Positions 1 to 7,142 of a DNA stretch of 14,013 nt are shown piece after piece. The translations under genes and the position numbers were made by a program. Numbering within the stretch: the stretch's first letter is position 1; each line of letters starts with the position of its first letter. Under the pieces are notes generated by a model. The model ran no database searches. It had not been told where the DNA came from and worked only from the letters and a program-made list of their open reading frames with translations. This stretch comes from an uncultured Bacilli bacterium (lineage in GTDB: Bacteria > Bacillota_I > Bacilli_A > RF39 > UBA660), in assembly GCA_947626445.1 (NCBI GenBank), contig CANQSC010000027.1, positions 1-14,013 on the forward strand, given 5' to 3'.

Positions 1-35
1 TTGACAGCATTGCGGTGGTGTGAGAGGGAAAAGTA

Positions 36-58
36 TTAAATAATGTAAAATTATTTAA
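36..58. repeat. AT-only inverted repeat upstream of hrcA
   Basis: Two perfect 9-base arms (36-44 and 50-58) flank a 5-base loop. The stem is entirely A:T and has no adjoining T-run, so it is a poor terminator. It could be a weak structure at the end of the preceding gene or chance in AT-rich DNA. No gene can be assigned in 1-89: the short open stretches entering from the left edge (stops near 23 and 39) were not recognisable. Confidence 0.3.
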
Positions 59-89
59 AAGTTTACTCTACTCGATTTTTTATTTAAAA

Positions 90-116
90 TTAGCATTTTA
101 TATTGACAAGTGCTAA
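90..116 (+). promoter_or_regulatory. CIRCE operator 1 (HrcA binding site)
   Basis: The left arm TTAGCATTT (90-98), a 9-base spacer (99-107) and the right arm AAGTGCTAA (108-116) match the CIRCE layout TTAGCACTC-N9-GAGTGCTAA. The two arms differ from perfect symmetry at one position. CIRCE is the known operator of HrcA, and hrcA lies directly downstream. The promoter -35 hexamer is inside this operator, so bound HrcA should block RNA polymerase. Confidence 0.92.
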
Positions 117-130
117 ATTTTTAGTATAAT
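103..130 (+). promoter_or_regulatory. Sigma-A promoter of the heat-shock operon
   Basis: A perfect TTGACA (103-108) and a perfect TATAAT (125-130) are separated by 16 bp. Transcription should start near 136-138, inside the second CIRCE element. This is the strongest promoter match in the window, as expected for a chaperone operon held off by a repressor. Confidence 0.9.
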
Positions 131-134
131 TAGT

Positions 135-161
135 TTAGCACTTGCATATATTAGGTGCTAG
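135..161 (+). promoter_or_regulatory. CIRCE operator 2, overlapping the transcription start
   Basis: The left arm TTAGCACTT (135-143), a 9-base spacer and the right arm AGGTGCTAG (153-161) have two mismatches from perfect symmetry. Its start lies 45 bp after the start of CIRCE 1. It covers the predicted transcription start and 5' leader, so it would add a second block to initiation and would also be present in the mRNA leader. Confidence 0.85.
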
Positions 162-171
162 AAAGTGTGAA

Positions 172-1179
172 ATGATGAACAATAGACAAGAAAGCATATT
201 AAAGTATATTGTGGAATCTTATATTAAAACAGTTAAGCCTGTTGGAAGTAAGTCGTTGTGCAAAAAGTTACAATGTTCATCGGCTACAATTAGAAATGAA
301 ATGGCTAAATTAGAAGAATTAGGATTTTTAGAAAAAAATCATATCTCTTCTGGTCGTATTCCATCAGAAAAAGGTTATAAATATTATGTTGAAAAACTAA
401 TGAAGCCTAAAGAATTAACTGGTGAAGATGTATTGAAATTACAAACAATTTTTCAAAATCAGGAATTACAACTTTCTGATGCAATTAATCAATGTGTTGA
501 AATAATTAGCGAAATAACCAATTATACAAGTATTGTTTTAGGAAAAAAATCAATGGACAATACTTTACAACAAGTATCGATTATTCCTTTAGCTAATAAT
601 AAGATTGTTGCTTTAGTATGTACTGATCATGGTATTGTTCAAAATAAACAATTTAACTTGCCTAATAATATTAATATTGATGAGATTGTTAAAACTTGTG
701 ATATTATTAATAAAATACTTATTGGAACACCAATTAAAAAAGTATCAGAAAGACTTGAATATGAAATTAAACCGATTATTGCTGAAAAAATTAAACAATA
801 TGAAACCGTTTATAATATTTTTTCTAAAACATTTCATGATTTTGCAAGCAAAGTTCATGAAAATGTTCATGTTAGCGGGGCAAACTTTTTATTAGATGCT
901 CCAGAATATAGTAATGTTGAAGAAGTTAAAAAGATTCTTTCTAAGTTTGATGATGAGAATTTTATTAATAAGATTGAAGCAAGTGATGATGAAGAAGGTG
1001 TTAATGTCTACATTGGTGGTGAAAATGAATTTGATCCTAATGTAACAATTATTAAAACCACATTCCATCGTAATGGTGAAGATGGGACAATTGCTATTAT
1101 TGGACCTAAGCGAATGGAATATGCTAAAGTTGTTGGCCTTTTATCATATATTAATGAACAATTAAATAAGGAGGATTAA
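172..1179 (+). CDS. hrcA: Heat-inducible transcription repressor HrcA
   Basis: HrcA is the dimeric repressor that binds CIRCE and shuts off class I heat-shock genes; its activity is known to depend on the GroEL chaperonin. The protein has about 335 residues, normal for the family. An N-terminal winged helix (about residues 1-75, with KPVGSKSL and SATIRNEMAKLEELGFL) is followed by the HrcA C-terminal domain, ending with GPKRMEY and a final helix. I chose ATG 172 because the family begins just before the R/Q-x-x-IL motif. The frame extends back to a TTG at 142, but that codon lies inside CIRCE 2. The ribosome site AGAAAG (160-165) is weak. It is the first gene of the operon and should be autoregulated by the two CIRCE sites. 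Confidence 0.95.
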   Translation: MMNNRQESILKYIVESYIKTVKPVGSKSLCKKLQCSSATIRNEMAKLEELGFLEKNHISSGRIPSEKGYKYYVEKLMKPKELTGEDVLKLQTIFQNQELQLSDAINQCVEIISEITNYTSIVLGKKSMDNTLQQVSIIPLANNKIVALVCTDHGIVQNKQFNLPNNINIDEIVKTCDIINKILIGTPIKKVSERLEYEIKPIIAEKIKQYETVYNIFSKTFHDFASKVHENVHVSGANFLLDAPEYSNVEEVKKILSKFDDENFINKIEASDDEEGVNVYIGGENEFDPNVTIIKTTFHRNGEDGTIAIIGPKRMEYAKVVGLLSYINEQLNKED

Positions 1180-1180
1180 G

Positions 1181-1735
1181 ATGGACGAGAAAAAAGAAAA
1201 TATTAATGCTGAAAATGAAGCAAAAGTTAAAAAGAAAAAAAATCATAATAATCATAATAAATGGCAAGAGCAAAATGAAAAGTTAGTTAAACAAAATGCT
1301 GAATTAAATGATAAGCTTTTAAGAATTACAGCTGAAATGCAAAACATGAAAAGGCATTTTGAAGAAGATAAGATACGATTAACTAAATATGATGGGGAAA
1401 AATTTATATTAGAGATTTTACCTATTGTTGATAATTTTGAAAGAGCAATTATCTTAGATGATGAGAATTTAAGCGATGAATTAAGTAAATTCTTAAGTGG
1501 TTTTAAAATGATTTACGGTAATTTAGTAGACATTTTAAATAAATTAGAAGTTAAAGAAATAGAATGTGTTGGTAAACCTTTTGATTCTATTAGTATGAAT
1601 GCGGTCTTAATTGACCACATTAAAGACGTTGATGACAATATTGTCATTGATTGTATGCAAAAAGGTTATATGTATAAAGATAAAATAATTAGACCAGCCA
1701 TGGTCAAAGTAAATAATAAGGAGAGTGAAGAATAA
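1181..1735 (+). CDS. grpE: Nucleotide exchange factor GrpE
   Basis: GrpE releases ADP from DnaK and so resets the cytoplasmic Hsp70 cycle. The protein has 184 residues. A Lys/Asn/His-rich leader (about 14-28) precedes a long coiled-coil helix (about 28-75), then LPIVDNFERA (80-89) and the C-terminal beta domain, which includes QKGYMYKDKIIRPAMVKV. The usual FDP-x-x-HxAV segment reads FDSISMNAV, so its conserved Pro and His are replaced; the rest of the fold appears intact. A strong AAGGAGG (1168-1174) lies 6 bases before the ATG, inside the end of hrcA. Its TAA overlaps the dnaK ATG by one base (TAATG), which suggests translational coupling. Confidence 0.95.
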   Translation: MDEKKENINAENEAKVKKKKNHNNHNKWQEQNEKLVKQNAELNDKLLRITAEMQNMKRHFEEDKIRLTKYDGEKFILEILPIVDNFERAIILDDENLSDELSKFLSGFKMIYGNLVDILNKLEVKEIECVGKPFDSISMNAVLIDHIKDVDDNIVIDCMQKGYMYKDKIIRPAMVKVNNKESEE

Positions 1736-3558
1736 TGGCAAAAATTATAGGTATTGATTTAGGTACTACAAATAGTTGTGTATCTATTATGGAAGGTGGA
1801 AGTCCTGTTGTAATTCCAAATGATGAAGGAGGAAGAACAACACCAAGTGTTGTAGCGTTTACTAAAGATGGTGAAACATTAGTAGGTGATCGTGCTAAAC
1901 GTCAAGCGGTAACTAATCCTAAAAATACTATTTCATCTATTAAAAGAAAAATGGGTACTAGTGAAAAAACTAAAGCTAATGATAAAGAATGGACTGCTGA
2001 AGAAATATCAGCTAAAATATTAAGTAAATTAAAAGCTGATGCTGAAAGTTATTTAGGTGGGACAGTTAGTGAAGCTGTTATTACGGTTCCAGCATACTTT
2101 AATGATGCTCAAAGACAAGCAACTAAAAATGCTGGTAAAATTGCGGGTTTAGATGTAAAACGTATTATTAATGAACCAACTGCGGCTGCTTTAGCTTATG
2201 GTCTTGATAAACAAGAAAAATTACAAACAATCTTAGTTTATGATTTAGGTGGTGGAACATTCGACGTTTCAATTCTTGAAATCGGTGATGGTGTTTATGA
2301 TGTTAAATCAACTAGTGGTAATAATCGTTTAGGTGGTGATGATTTCGATCAAAGAATTATTGATTGGATGACTGATACCTTTAAAAAAGAAAATGGTATT
2401 GATTTAACTAAAGATTCAATGGCTATGCAACGTTTAAAAGATGCTGCTGAAAAAGCTAAGAAAGATTTATCTGGTATGAGTAAAACCCAAATAAATTTAC
2501 CATTTATTTCGCAAAGTAGTGATGGTCCAGTTCATTTAGATATGGAACTATCTAAAGCTAAATTTGAAGATTTATGTCGTGATTTATTTGATTCAACTCT
2601 AGAACCAGTTAGAAAAGCATTAAAAGACGCTAAATTAAGTGCTAAAGATATTGATGAAGTAATTTTAGTTGGTGGTTCTACTCGTATTCCATATATTCAA
2701 GAATTAGTTAAAAAAGAACTTGGTAAAGAACCACATAAAGGTGTTAACCCTGATGAAGTTGTGGCTATGGGGGCAGCTATTCAAGGTGGTGTTTTAACTG
2801 GTGAAGTTGATGATTTAGTATTACTAGATGTAACACCTTTATCTCTTGGACTTGAAACATTAGGTGGCGTTATGACTGTCTTAATTCCAAGAAATACTAC
2901 TATTCCAACAAGTAAGAGTCAAGTATTTAGTACAGCTGCCGATAATCAACCTGCGGTAGATATTCATGTCTTACAAGGTGAAAGACCAATGGCTGCTGAT
3001 AATAAAACTTTAGGTAATTTCCAATTATCAAATATTCCACCAGCACCAAGAGGAATCCCACAAATTGAGGTTAAATTTGATATCGATGCTAACGGTATTG
3101 TAAATGTTACTGCTAAAGATTTAGGTACTAATAAAGAACAATCAATTACTATTACTTCAAATACTAATTTAAGTGATGAAGAAATTGATAAAATGATGAA
3201 GGAAGCTGAAGCTAATAAAGAACAAGATGAAAAACGTAAAGAAGAAGCTAATGTTAGAAATGATGCTGATTCAATGGTATTTGCTACAGAAAAAGCTCTT
3301 AAAGATTTAGGTGATAAAGTTGATAGTAAAGATAAAGAAGAAGCTGAAAATAAATTAAAAGAATTAAAAGAAGCTTTAGAAAAAGATGATGTAGAAGACA
3401 TTAAAAAGAAAACGGAAAGCCTAAATGAAGTAGCAATGAAATTAGCAACTAAAGTATATGAAGAAGAAGCAAAGAAAAACCAAAATAATGAAAATACAAC
3501 TACTGAAGAACCTAAAAAAGATGATGGTGTAGAAGAAGCTACATACGAAGAAAAATAA
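1735..3558 (+). CDS. dnaK: Molecular chaperone DnaK (Hsp70)
   Basis: DnaK binds exposed hydrophobic segments in an ATP-dependent cycle with DnaJ and GrpE in the cytoplasm. The protein has 607 residues, typical of Gram-positive DnaK. The ATPase domain (about 1-358) opens with the GIDLGTTNSC phosphate loop and contains NEPTAAALAYG, DLGGGTFDVS and ILVGGSTRIP. The hydrophobic linker DDLVLLD is at 360-366 and is followed by the substrate-binding domain with TPLSLGLETLGG. The C-terminus is a helical lid ending in an acidic, Asn/Thr-rich tail. Its ribosome site AAGGAG (1718-1723) lies in the end of grpE. A hairpin follows the stop codon. Confidence 0.98.
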   Translation: MAKIIGIDLGTTNSCVSIMEGGSPVVIPNDEGGRTTPSVVAFTKDGETLVGDRAKRQAVTNPKNTISSIKRKMGTSEKTKANDKEWTAEEISAKILSKLKADAESYLGGTVSEAVITVPAYFNDAQRQATKNAGKIAGLDVKRIINEPTAAALAYGLDKQEKLQTILVYDLGGGTFDVSILEIGDGVYDVKSTSGNNRLGGDDFDQRIIDWMTDTFKKENGIDLTKDSMAMQRLKDAAEKAKKDLSGMSKTQINLPFISQSSDGPVHLDMELSKAKFEDLCRDLFDSTLEPVRKALKDAKLSAKDIDEVILVGGSTRIPYIQELVKKELGKEPHKGVNPDEVVAMGAAIQGGVLTGEVDDLVLLDVTPLSLGLETLGGVMTVLIPRNTTIPTSKSQVFSTAADNQPAVDIHVLQGERPMAADNKTLGNFQLSNIPPAPRGIPQIEVKFDIDANGIVNVTAKDLGTNKEQSITITSNTNLSDEEIDKMMKEAEANKEQDEKRKEEANVRNDADSMVFATEKALKDLGDKVDSKDKEEAENKLKELKEALEKDDVEDIKKKTESLNEVAMKLATKVYEEEAKKNQNNENTTTEEPKKDDGVEEATYEEK

Positions 3559-3564
3559 TTAAAA

Positions 3565-3595
3565 GTGATGGTTCTAGGAAACTAGAACCTTTCAC
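3565..3595 (+). other. GAAA-capped hairpin between dnaK and pepF
   Basis: A perfect 8-bp stem (3570-3577 with 3582-3589) is closed by a GAAA tetraloop, and a GTGA/TCAC outer helix (3565-3568 with 3592-3595) extends it past a small internal loop. No T-run follows; the next bases are GCGTTTAATAG. It is therefore not a standard intrinsic terminator. It could protect the 3' end of a processed hrcA-grpE-dnaK message or reduce expression of pepF-dnaJ. Confidence 0.75.
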
Positions 3596-3620
3596 GCGTT
3601 TAATAGAAAAGAGGTTTATT

Positions 3621-5417
3621 TTGAAAACATATAAGACTAGAGATGAAGTAGAACAAGAATACAAATGGGATTTAACATCTTTCTTTAAAAATGAAGAAGA
3701 ATTTAATAAATCTTTACAAGAATTAGAAAATAATATTAATCAAATTAAAAATTATGTTGGTTGTACGAAAGATGCAGATAAATTATATGAATTTTTAAAT
3801 TTTGAGATAAATACTTTAGCTTTATTTGAAGATTTATATGTCTATGCTCATTTAATTAATGATCAGGAACTAGGAATATCTAAAAATATTGAAAGAAAAA
3901 ATAAAACAATTATTTTAAATGGAAAATTAGAAACAGCTTTAAGTTTTTTTAATCCGGAATTATTAAAATTAAGTAATGAAGAATATCAATCTTTATTTAC
4001 TAAAAATCCTAAATTAAATGAATATAAAGCCGTTTTAGATGATATTTATCGTTTTAAAGATCATATTTTAAATGAAGAAGAAGATATTATTGTAACTAAA
4101 TTAGTTAATGCTATGGATCATTTTGATGATATTTCATCAACTATGTTAAATAAAAATCATCATTATGGTTATGTTACAGTTGATGGTGAAAAAGTCTTAA
4201 TTACTTCAACTAATTTTCGTAAATTAATGCGTAATCCAAAACAAGAAGTTAGAAGAAAAGTTTATATGGCTTTTCATAAAGTAATTGACCAATATAGTGA
4301 TGTTAATGCTAATTTATTAAATTCATATATAAGTATGGAAGAACAATTAGCAAGTATTTATAAATTCTCTAGTTCATGGGAACAAAAATTATTTTCTTTA
4401 GAATTAAGTGATAAAGTATTTAAAACTTTATGTGAAACAACAGAAAAAAATTTAGATGTTTTACATAAATTTTATACATTAAAAAAAGATGTTTTAAAAT
4501 TAGAACCATTTAATTATTATGATATAGCTTTACCAATGAGTCATAATAAAAAAGAATATAGTATTAAAGATTCTCAAAATATTATTAGAAATTCTTTAGA
4601 ACCTTTAGGTAAAGAATATTTAAATAAGTTTGAAAAGATTATTACTAATTGTTATATTGATTATTGTGAATATCAAGGTAAATGTAGTGGGGGTTATTCT
4701 TTTGGAACTTTAAAACAAGATTCCAGAATATTATTAAGCTTTAATGGCAATTTAGATTCGGTATCAACAATTGCGCATGAAGCTGGACATAATGTTCATC
4801 ATCAATTTATTAGAGAAAATAATCCTTTACAATATTTAGAATGTCCTAATATTGTTTGTGAAGTTGCCTCTTTAACTAATGAATTTTTGCTTTCTAATTA
4901 TTTAGCTAAAAAAGGTAGTAGTAAAGAAGAAAAATTATCTGGTATTGAAAATATCTTAAATGTTATTGAAAATAACTTATTTGGTGCGGTAAGAGAAGGC
5001 TTAATGGAAAAAGATATGTATCAAGTTATTGCTAATGATGGAAGCTTAACTAAAGAATACTTAGATAATTTATCTAAAAAAAGTCTTAAAAAGTATTTAG
5101 GACCTAGTGTTAAGACGAATAAATACATTAAAGATGGTTGGGTTACCAGAAGCCATTATTATATGAATTATTATTTATTTAGCTATGCCATTTGTGTTTG
5201 TGTGGCTGCCAATGTGGCTGATAAAATAATTAATGGTGATAAAGAAATGTTAGAAAATTATTTAAAATTTTTAAAGACTGGTTCTGATAAAAATCCAACC
5301 GAAATATATGCTATTTTAAAAATTGATTTAGAAAGTGCAGAAACATACAAACGCGCAATTGAATATTTTGATTCTTTAATAACTAAATTTAGAGAGATAT
5401 ATGAAGGTGATGCATAA
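3621..5417 (+). CDS. pepF: Oligoendopeptidase F, M3 family zinc metallopeptidase
   Basis: PepF hydrolyses short peptides (roughly 7-17 residues) in the cytoplasm and recycles peptides made by proteases. The protein has 598 residues, the usual family length. The N-terminus, with the EEYKWDLT-like EQEYKWDLT, is characteristic. The zinc motif HEAGH is at residues 386-390, and E414 in EVASLTNEF is the likely third ligand. The start is TTG 3621, since AAAAGAGGT (3607-3615) is well placed and the family N-terminus begins there. It sits between dnaK and dnaJ, where most relatives have no gene, and its TAA overlaps the dnaJ ATG by one base. The context suggests clearance of peptides from misfolded proteins under heat stress, which is inference. 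Confidence 0.93.
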   Translation: MKTYKTRDEVEQEYKWDLTSFFKNEEEFNKSLQELENNINQIKNYVGCTKDADKLYEFLNFEINTLALFEDLYVYAHLINDQELGISKNIERKNKTIILNGKLETALSFFNPELLKLSNEEYQSLFTKNPKLNEYKAVLDDIYRFKDHILNEEEDIIVTKLVNAMDHFDDISSTMLNKNHHYGYVTVDGEKVLITSTNFRKLMRNPKQEVRRKVYMAFHKVIDQYSDVNANLLNSYISMEEQLASIYKFSSSWEQKLFSLELSDKVFKTLCETTEKNLDVLHKFYTLKKDVLKLEPFNYYDIALPMSHNKKEYSIKDSQNIIRNSLEPLGKEYLNKFEKIITNCYIDYCEYQGKCSGGYSFGTLKQDSRILLSFNGNLDSVSTIAHEAGHNVHHQFIRENNPLQYLECPNIVCEVASLTNEFLLSNYLAKKGSSKEEKLSGIENILNVIENNLFGAVREGLMEKDMYQVIANDGSLTKEYLDNLSKKSLKKYLGPSVKTNKYIKDGWVTRSHYYMNYYLFSYAICVCVAANVADKIINGDKEMLENYLKFLKTGSDKNPTEIYAILKIDLESAETYKRAIEYFDSLITKFREIYEGDA

Positions 5418-6556
5418 TGAATAAAAAAGATTATTATGAAGTATTAGGTGTCGATAAAAATGCCAGTGATGAAGAAATTAAAAGAGCCTTTCGTAAGCTT
5501 GCTAAGCAATATCATCCTGATATAAATAAAGAACCAGGAGCTGAAGAAAAGTTTAAAGAAATAGGCGAAGCCTATGCCGTTTTATCTGACCCGCAAAAAA
5601 GAAGTCAATATGACCAATTTGGTCATGCGGCTTTTGATGGTACTGGATCAGGAGGTTTTGGCGGTTTTGATGCTGGTGACATTGATTTAGGGGAAATTTT
5701 ACGAGCTGCTTTTGGTGATTCGTTTGGTGGTTTCGGTGGCTTTGGAGGATTTTCTGACTTCTTTAGTGGAGGAAGTAGTAGTTCATCTCGTGCTCGTAAA
5801 GGAAGAGATACCCTATTAAGAGTTGATCTATCTTTTATGGAAGCCGCTTTTGGAGTAGATAAAGATTTTGAATTATCTTTAAATGAAACTTGTGATGAAT
5901 GTCATGGAGCAGGTGGCTTTGATGAAGATGTTTGTTCATATTGTCATGGTAGTGGTCGAGTAATGAGTGAACAACGAAGTATATTTGGGGTAATTCAAAG
6001 TCAAAGTGTTTGTCCTAAATGTGGTGGTAAAGGTAAAAGTTATAAAAAAACTTGTTCAAAATGTTCTGGTACTGGTCAAGTAAAACGTAAAAAAACCATA
6101 TCTATTCATATCCCAGAAGGTGTTGATACAGGATATCAATTAAGAATATCTGGTAAAGGTGAAGCTGGTATTAATGGTGGAGCTAATGGTGACATATATA
6201 TTGAATGTGTTGTTGAACAAAGTAAATTTTATAAACGTGATGGTGAAGATTTATATATTGAAGTACCAATTAATTTTGCTGAAGCTGCTTTAGGTTGTAA
6301 AAAAGAAATACCAACTATTTATGGTAATGTTATTATGGATATTAAAGCTGGAACTTTAACTGGGACTAAATTAAAGTTAAAAGGTAAAGGTCTTAAAGTA
6401 CCTAATAGCCTTCGTAAAGGTGATATGTATGCTATTATTAAAGTTATCACACCAGCTAAATTATCTCGTGAACAGAAAAAACTATTTGAACAACTTCTTA
6501 AAACTGATTTAGAATCAGATAGTATCTTTAAAGAATTTAATAAAAATTTAAAATAA
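5417..6556 (+). CDS. dnaJ: Chaperone protein DnaJ (Hsp40)
   Basis: DnaJ delivers unfolded proteins to DnaK and stimulates its ATPase. The protein has 379 residues with the complete type I layout. The J domain (1-70) has HPD at 33-35. It is followed by a Gly/Phe-rich linker (about 72-125). The zinc region (about 159-220) carries four CxxCxGxG repeats: CDECHGAG, CSYCHGSG, CPKCGGKG and CSKCSGTG. The C-terminal substrate-binding beta domains complete the protein. AAGGTG (5404-5409) lies 7 bases before the ATG inside pepF. This is the last gene of the heat-shock operon; an inverted repeat with a T-tract follows about 50 bp later. Confidence 0.97.
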   Translation: MNKKDYYEVLGVDKNASDEEIKRAFRKLAKQYHPDINKEPGAEEKFKEIGEAYAVLSDPQKRSQYDQFGHAAFDGTGSGGFGGFDAGDIDLGEILRAAFGDSFGGFGGFGGFSDFFSGGSSSSSRARKGRDTLLRVDLSFMEAAFGVDKDFELSLNETCDECHGAGGFDEDVCSYCHGSGRVMSEQRSIFGVIQSQSVCPKCGGKGKSYKKTCSKCSGTGQVKRKKTISIHIPEGVDTGYQLRISGKGEAGINGGANGDIYIECVVEQSKFYKRDGEDLYIEVPINFAEAALGCKKEIPTIYGNVIMDIKAGTLTGTKLKLKGKGLKVPNSLRKGDMYAIIKVITPAKLSREQKKLFEQLLKTDLESDSIFKEFNKNLK

Positions 6557-6589
6557 TTATTTAATTCGACAAAAAAATTATATTGTTAT

Positions 6590-6598
6590 TGTTATAAT
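6590..6598 (+). promoter_or_regulatory. Extended -10 promoter in the dnaJ-nusB gap
   Basis: The sequence TGTTATAAT gives a perfect -10 hexamer (6593-6598) with an upstream TG. No convincing -35 sits 16-18 bp upstream: TTCGAC at 6565-6570 is 22 bp away. Extended -10 promoters can work without a good -35. Transcription would start near 6604-6606, directly before the inverted repeat at 6608. Confidence 0.5.
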
Positions 6599-6607
6599 AT
6601 CAAACTT

Positions 6608-6674
6608 AAGAAAGAGATGTTTTTGTTAATTTTTTGGTCTATAGTATATTCTTCCTTACATCTCTTTCTTTTTT
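6608..6674 (+). terminator. Long inverted repeat with T-tract after dnaJ
   Basis: Two perfect 13-base arms (6608-6620 and 6658-6670) flank a 37-base loop, and the right arm runs into a T-run ending at 6674. It could terminate the heat-shock operon. The large loop is atypical for an intrinsic terminator. With the promoter just upstream, the same segment could be a short RNA of about 70 nt whose 5' and 3' ends pair. Confidence 0.65.
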
Positions 6675-6687
6675 ATACTTTTTTATA
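6668..6687 (+). repeat. Tandem duplication of a 10-base T-rich unit
   Basis: The unit CTTTTTTATA occurs twice in perfect tandem (6668-6677 and 6678-6687). The first copy forms the T-tract of the preceding inverted repeat, so the duplication supplies a second T-tract. Replication slippage is a simple origin. Confidence 0.8.
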
Positions 6688-6737
6688 GAAATCTCTTTTA
6701 TTATTTGATAAAATTAATTAAGGAAGTTGGTGGAATT

Positions 6738-7142
6738 ATGACTAGAAGTGAAGCTAGAGTTAAAGTAATGACCATTTTATATCAAATTAATATTAATGAT
6801 GATAATCATATACCGTATGAAATAGATAAGATTATTGATGAAAATAATATTGAAAATGAAAGTTTTATTAAGGATTTAGTAAATGGTGTTAGAAATAAAA
6901 ATAAAGAATTAGAAGAACTTGCTAATAAATATTTAAAAGATTGGAAAATAAATCGTTTAGATAAATTAGGTTCAATTATTTTAAAGATGGCATTTTATGA
7001 AATAATTTATATGGATACCCCAAATATTGTGGTTATTAATGAAGCTATTAATCTTGCTAAAGAATATTGTGATGAAGAACTTACTAAAATGATTAATGCT
7101 ACATTAGATAGTTATTTAAAACAAAGAAAAGAAGTTGATTAA
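6738..7142 (+). CDS. nusB: Transcription antitermination factor NusB
   Basis: NusB binds boxA RNA with NusE (ribosomal protein S10) and supports rRNA transcription. With ATG 6738 the protein has 134 residues, an all-helical NusB fold beginning MTRSEARVKVM. It contains DWKINRLDKLGSIILKMAFYE and VVINEAINLAKEY, which match the family's C-terminal helices. I chose ATG 6738 over the upstream TTG 6705 because the family begins M-T/S-R-R-x-A-R. Upstream are AAGGAAG (6720-6726) and GGTGGA (6729-6734). A weak extended -10 (TGATAAAAT, 6706-6714) may start a transcript with a very short leader. It is the first gene of a five-gene run, and xseA begins immediately after its stop. Confidence 0.92.
   Translation: MTRSEARVKVMTILYQININDDNHIPYEIDKIIDENNIENESFIKDLVNGVRNKNKELEELANKYLKDWKINRLDKLGSIILKMAFYEIIYMDTPNIVVINEAINLAKEYCDEELTKMINATLDSYLKQRKEVD

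Noticed and set aside
142..171. Upstream TTG start for hrcA at 142
   Set aside because: It lies inside CIRCE 2, is only a few bases after the predicted transcription start, lacks a ribosome site and adds residues not typical of HrcA.
1230..1262. Lys/Asn/His codon run in grpE as a possible insertion or slippage repeat
   Set aside because: The frame stays open and variable charged N-termini are normal in GrpE.
2964..3401. 145-codon frame antisense to the end of dnaK
   Set aside because: Ser/Leu-rich composition mirrors the Lys/Glu-rich dnaK codons on the other strand; no ribosome site or family resemblance.
6565..6598. TTCGAC plus TATAAT as a full sigma-A promoter
   Set aside because: The 22-bp spacing is too long; only the extended -10 element is supported.
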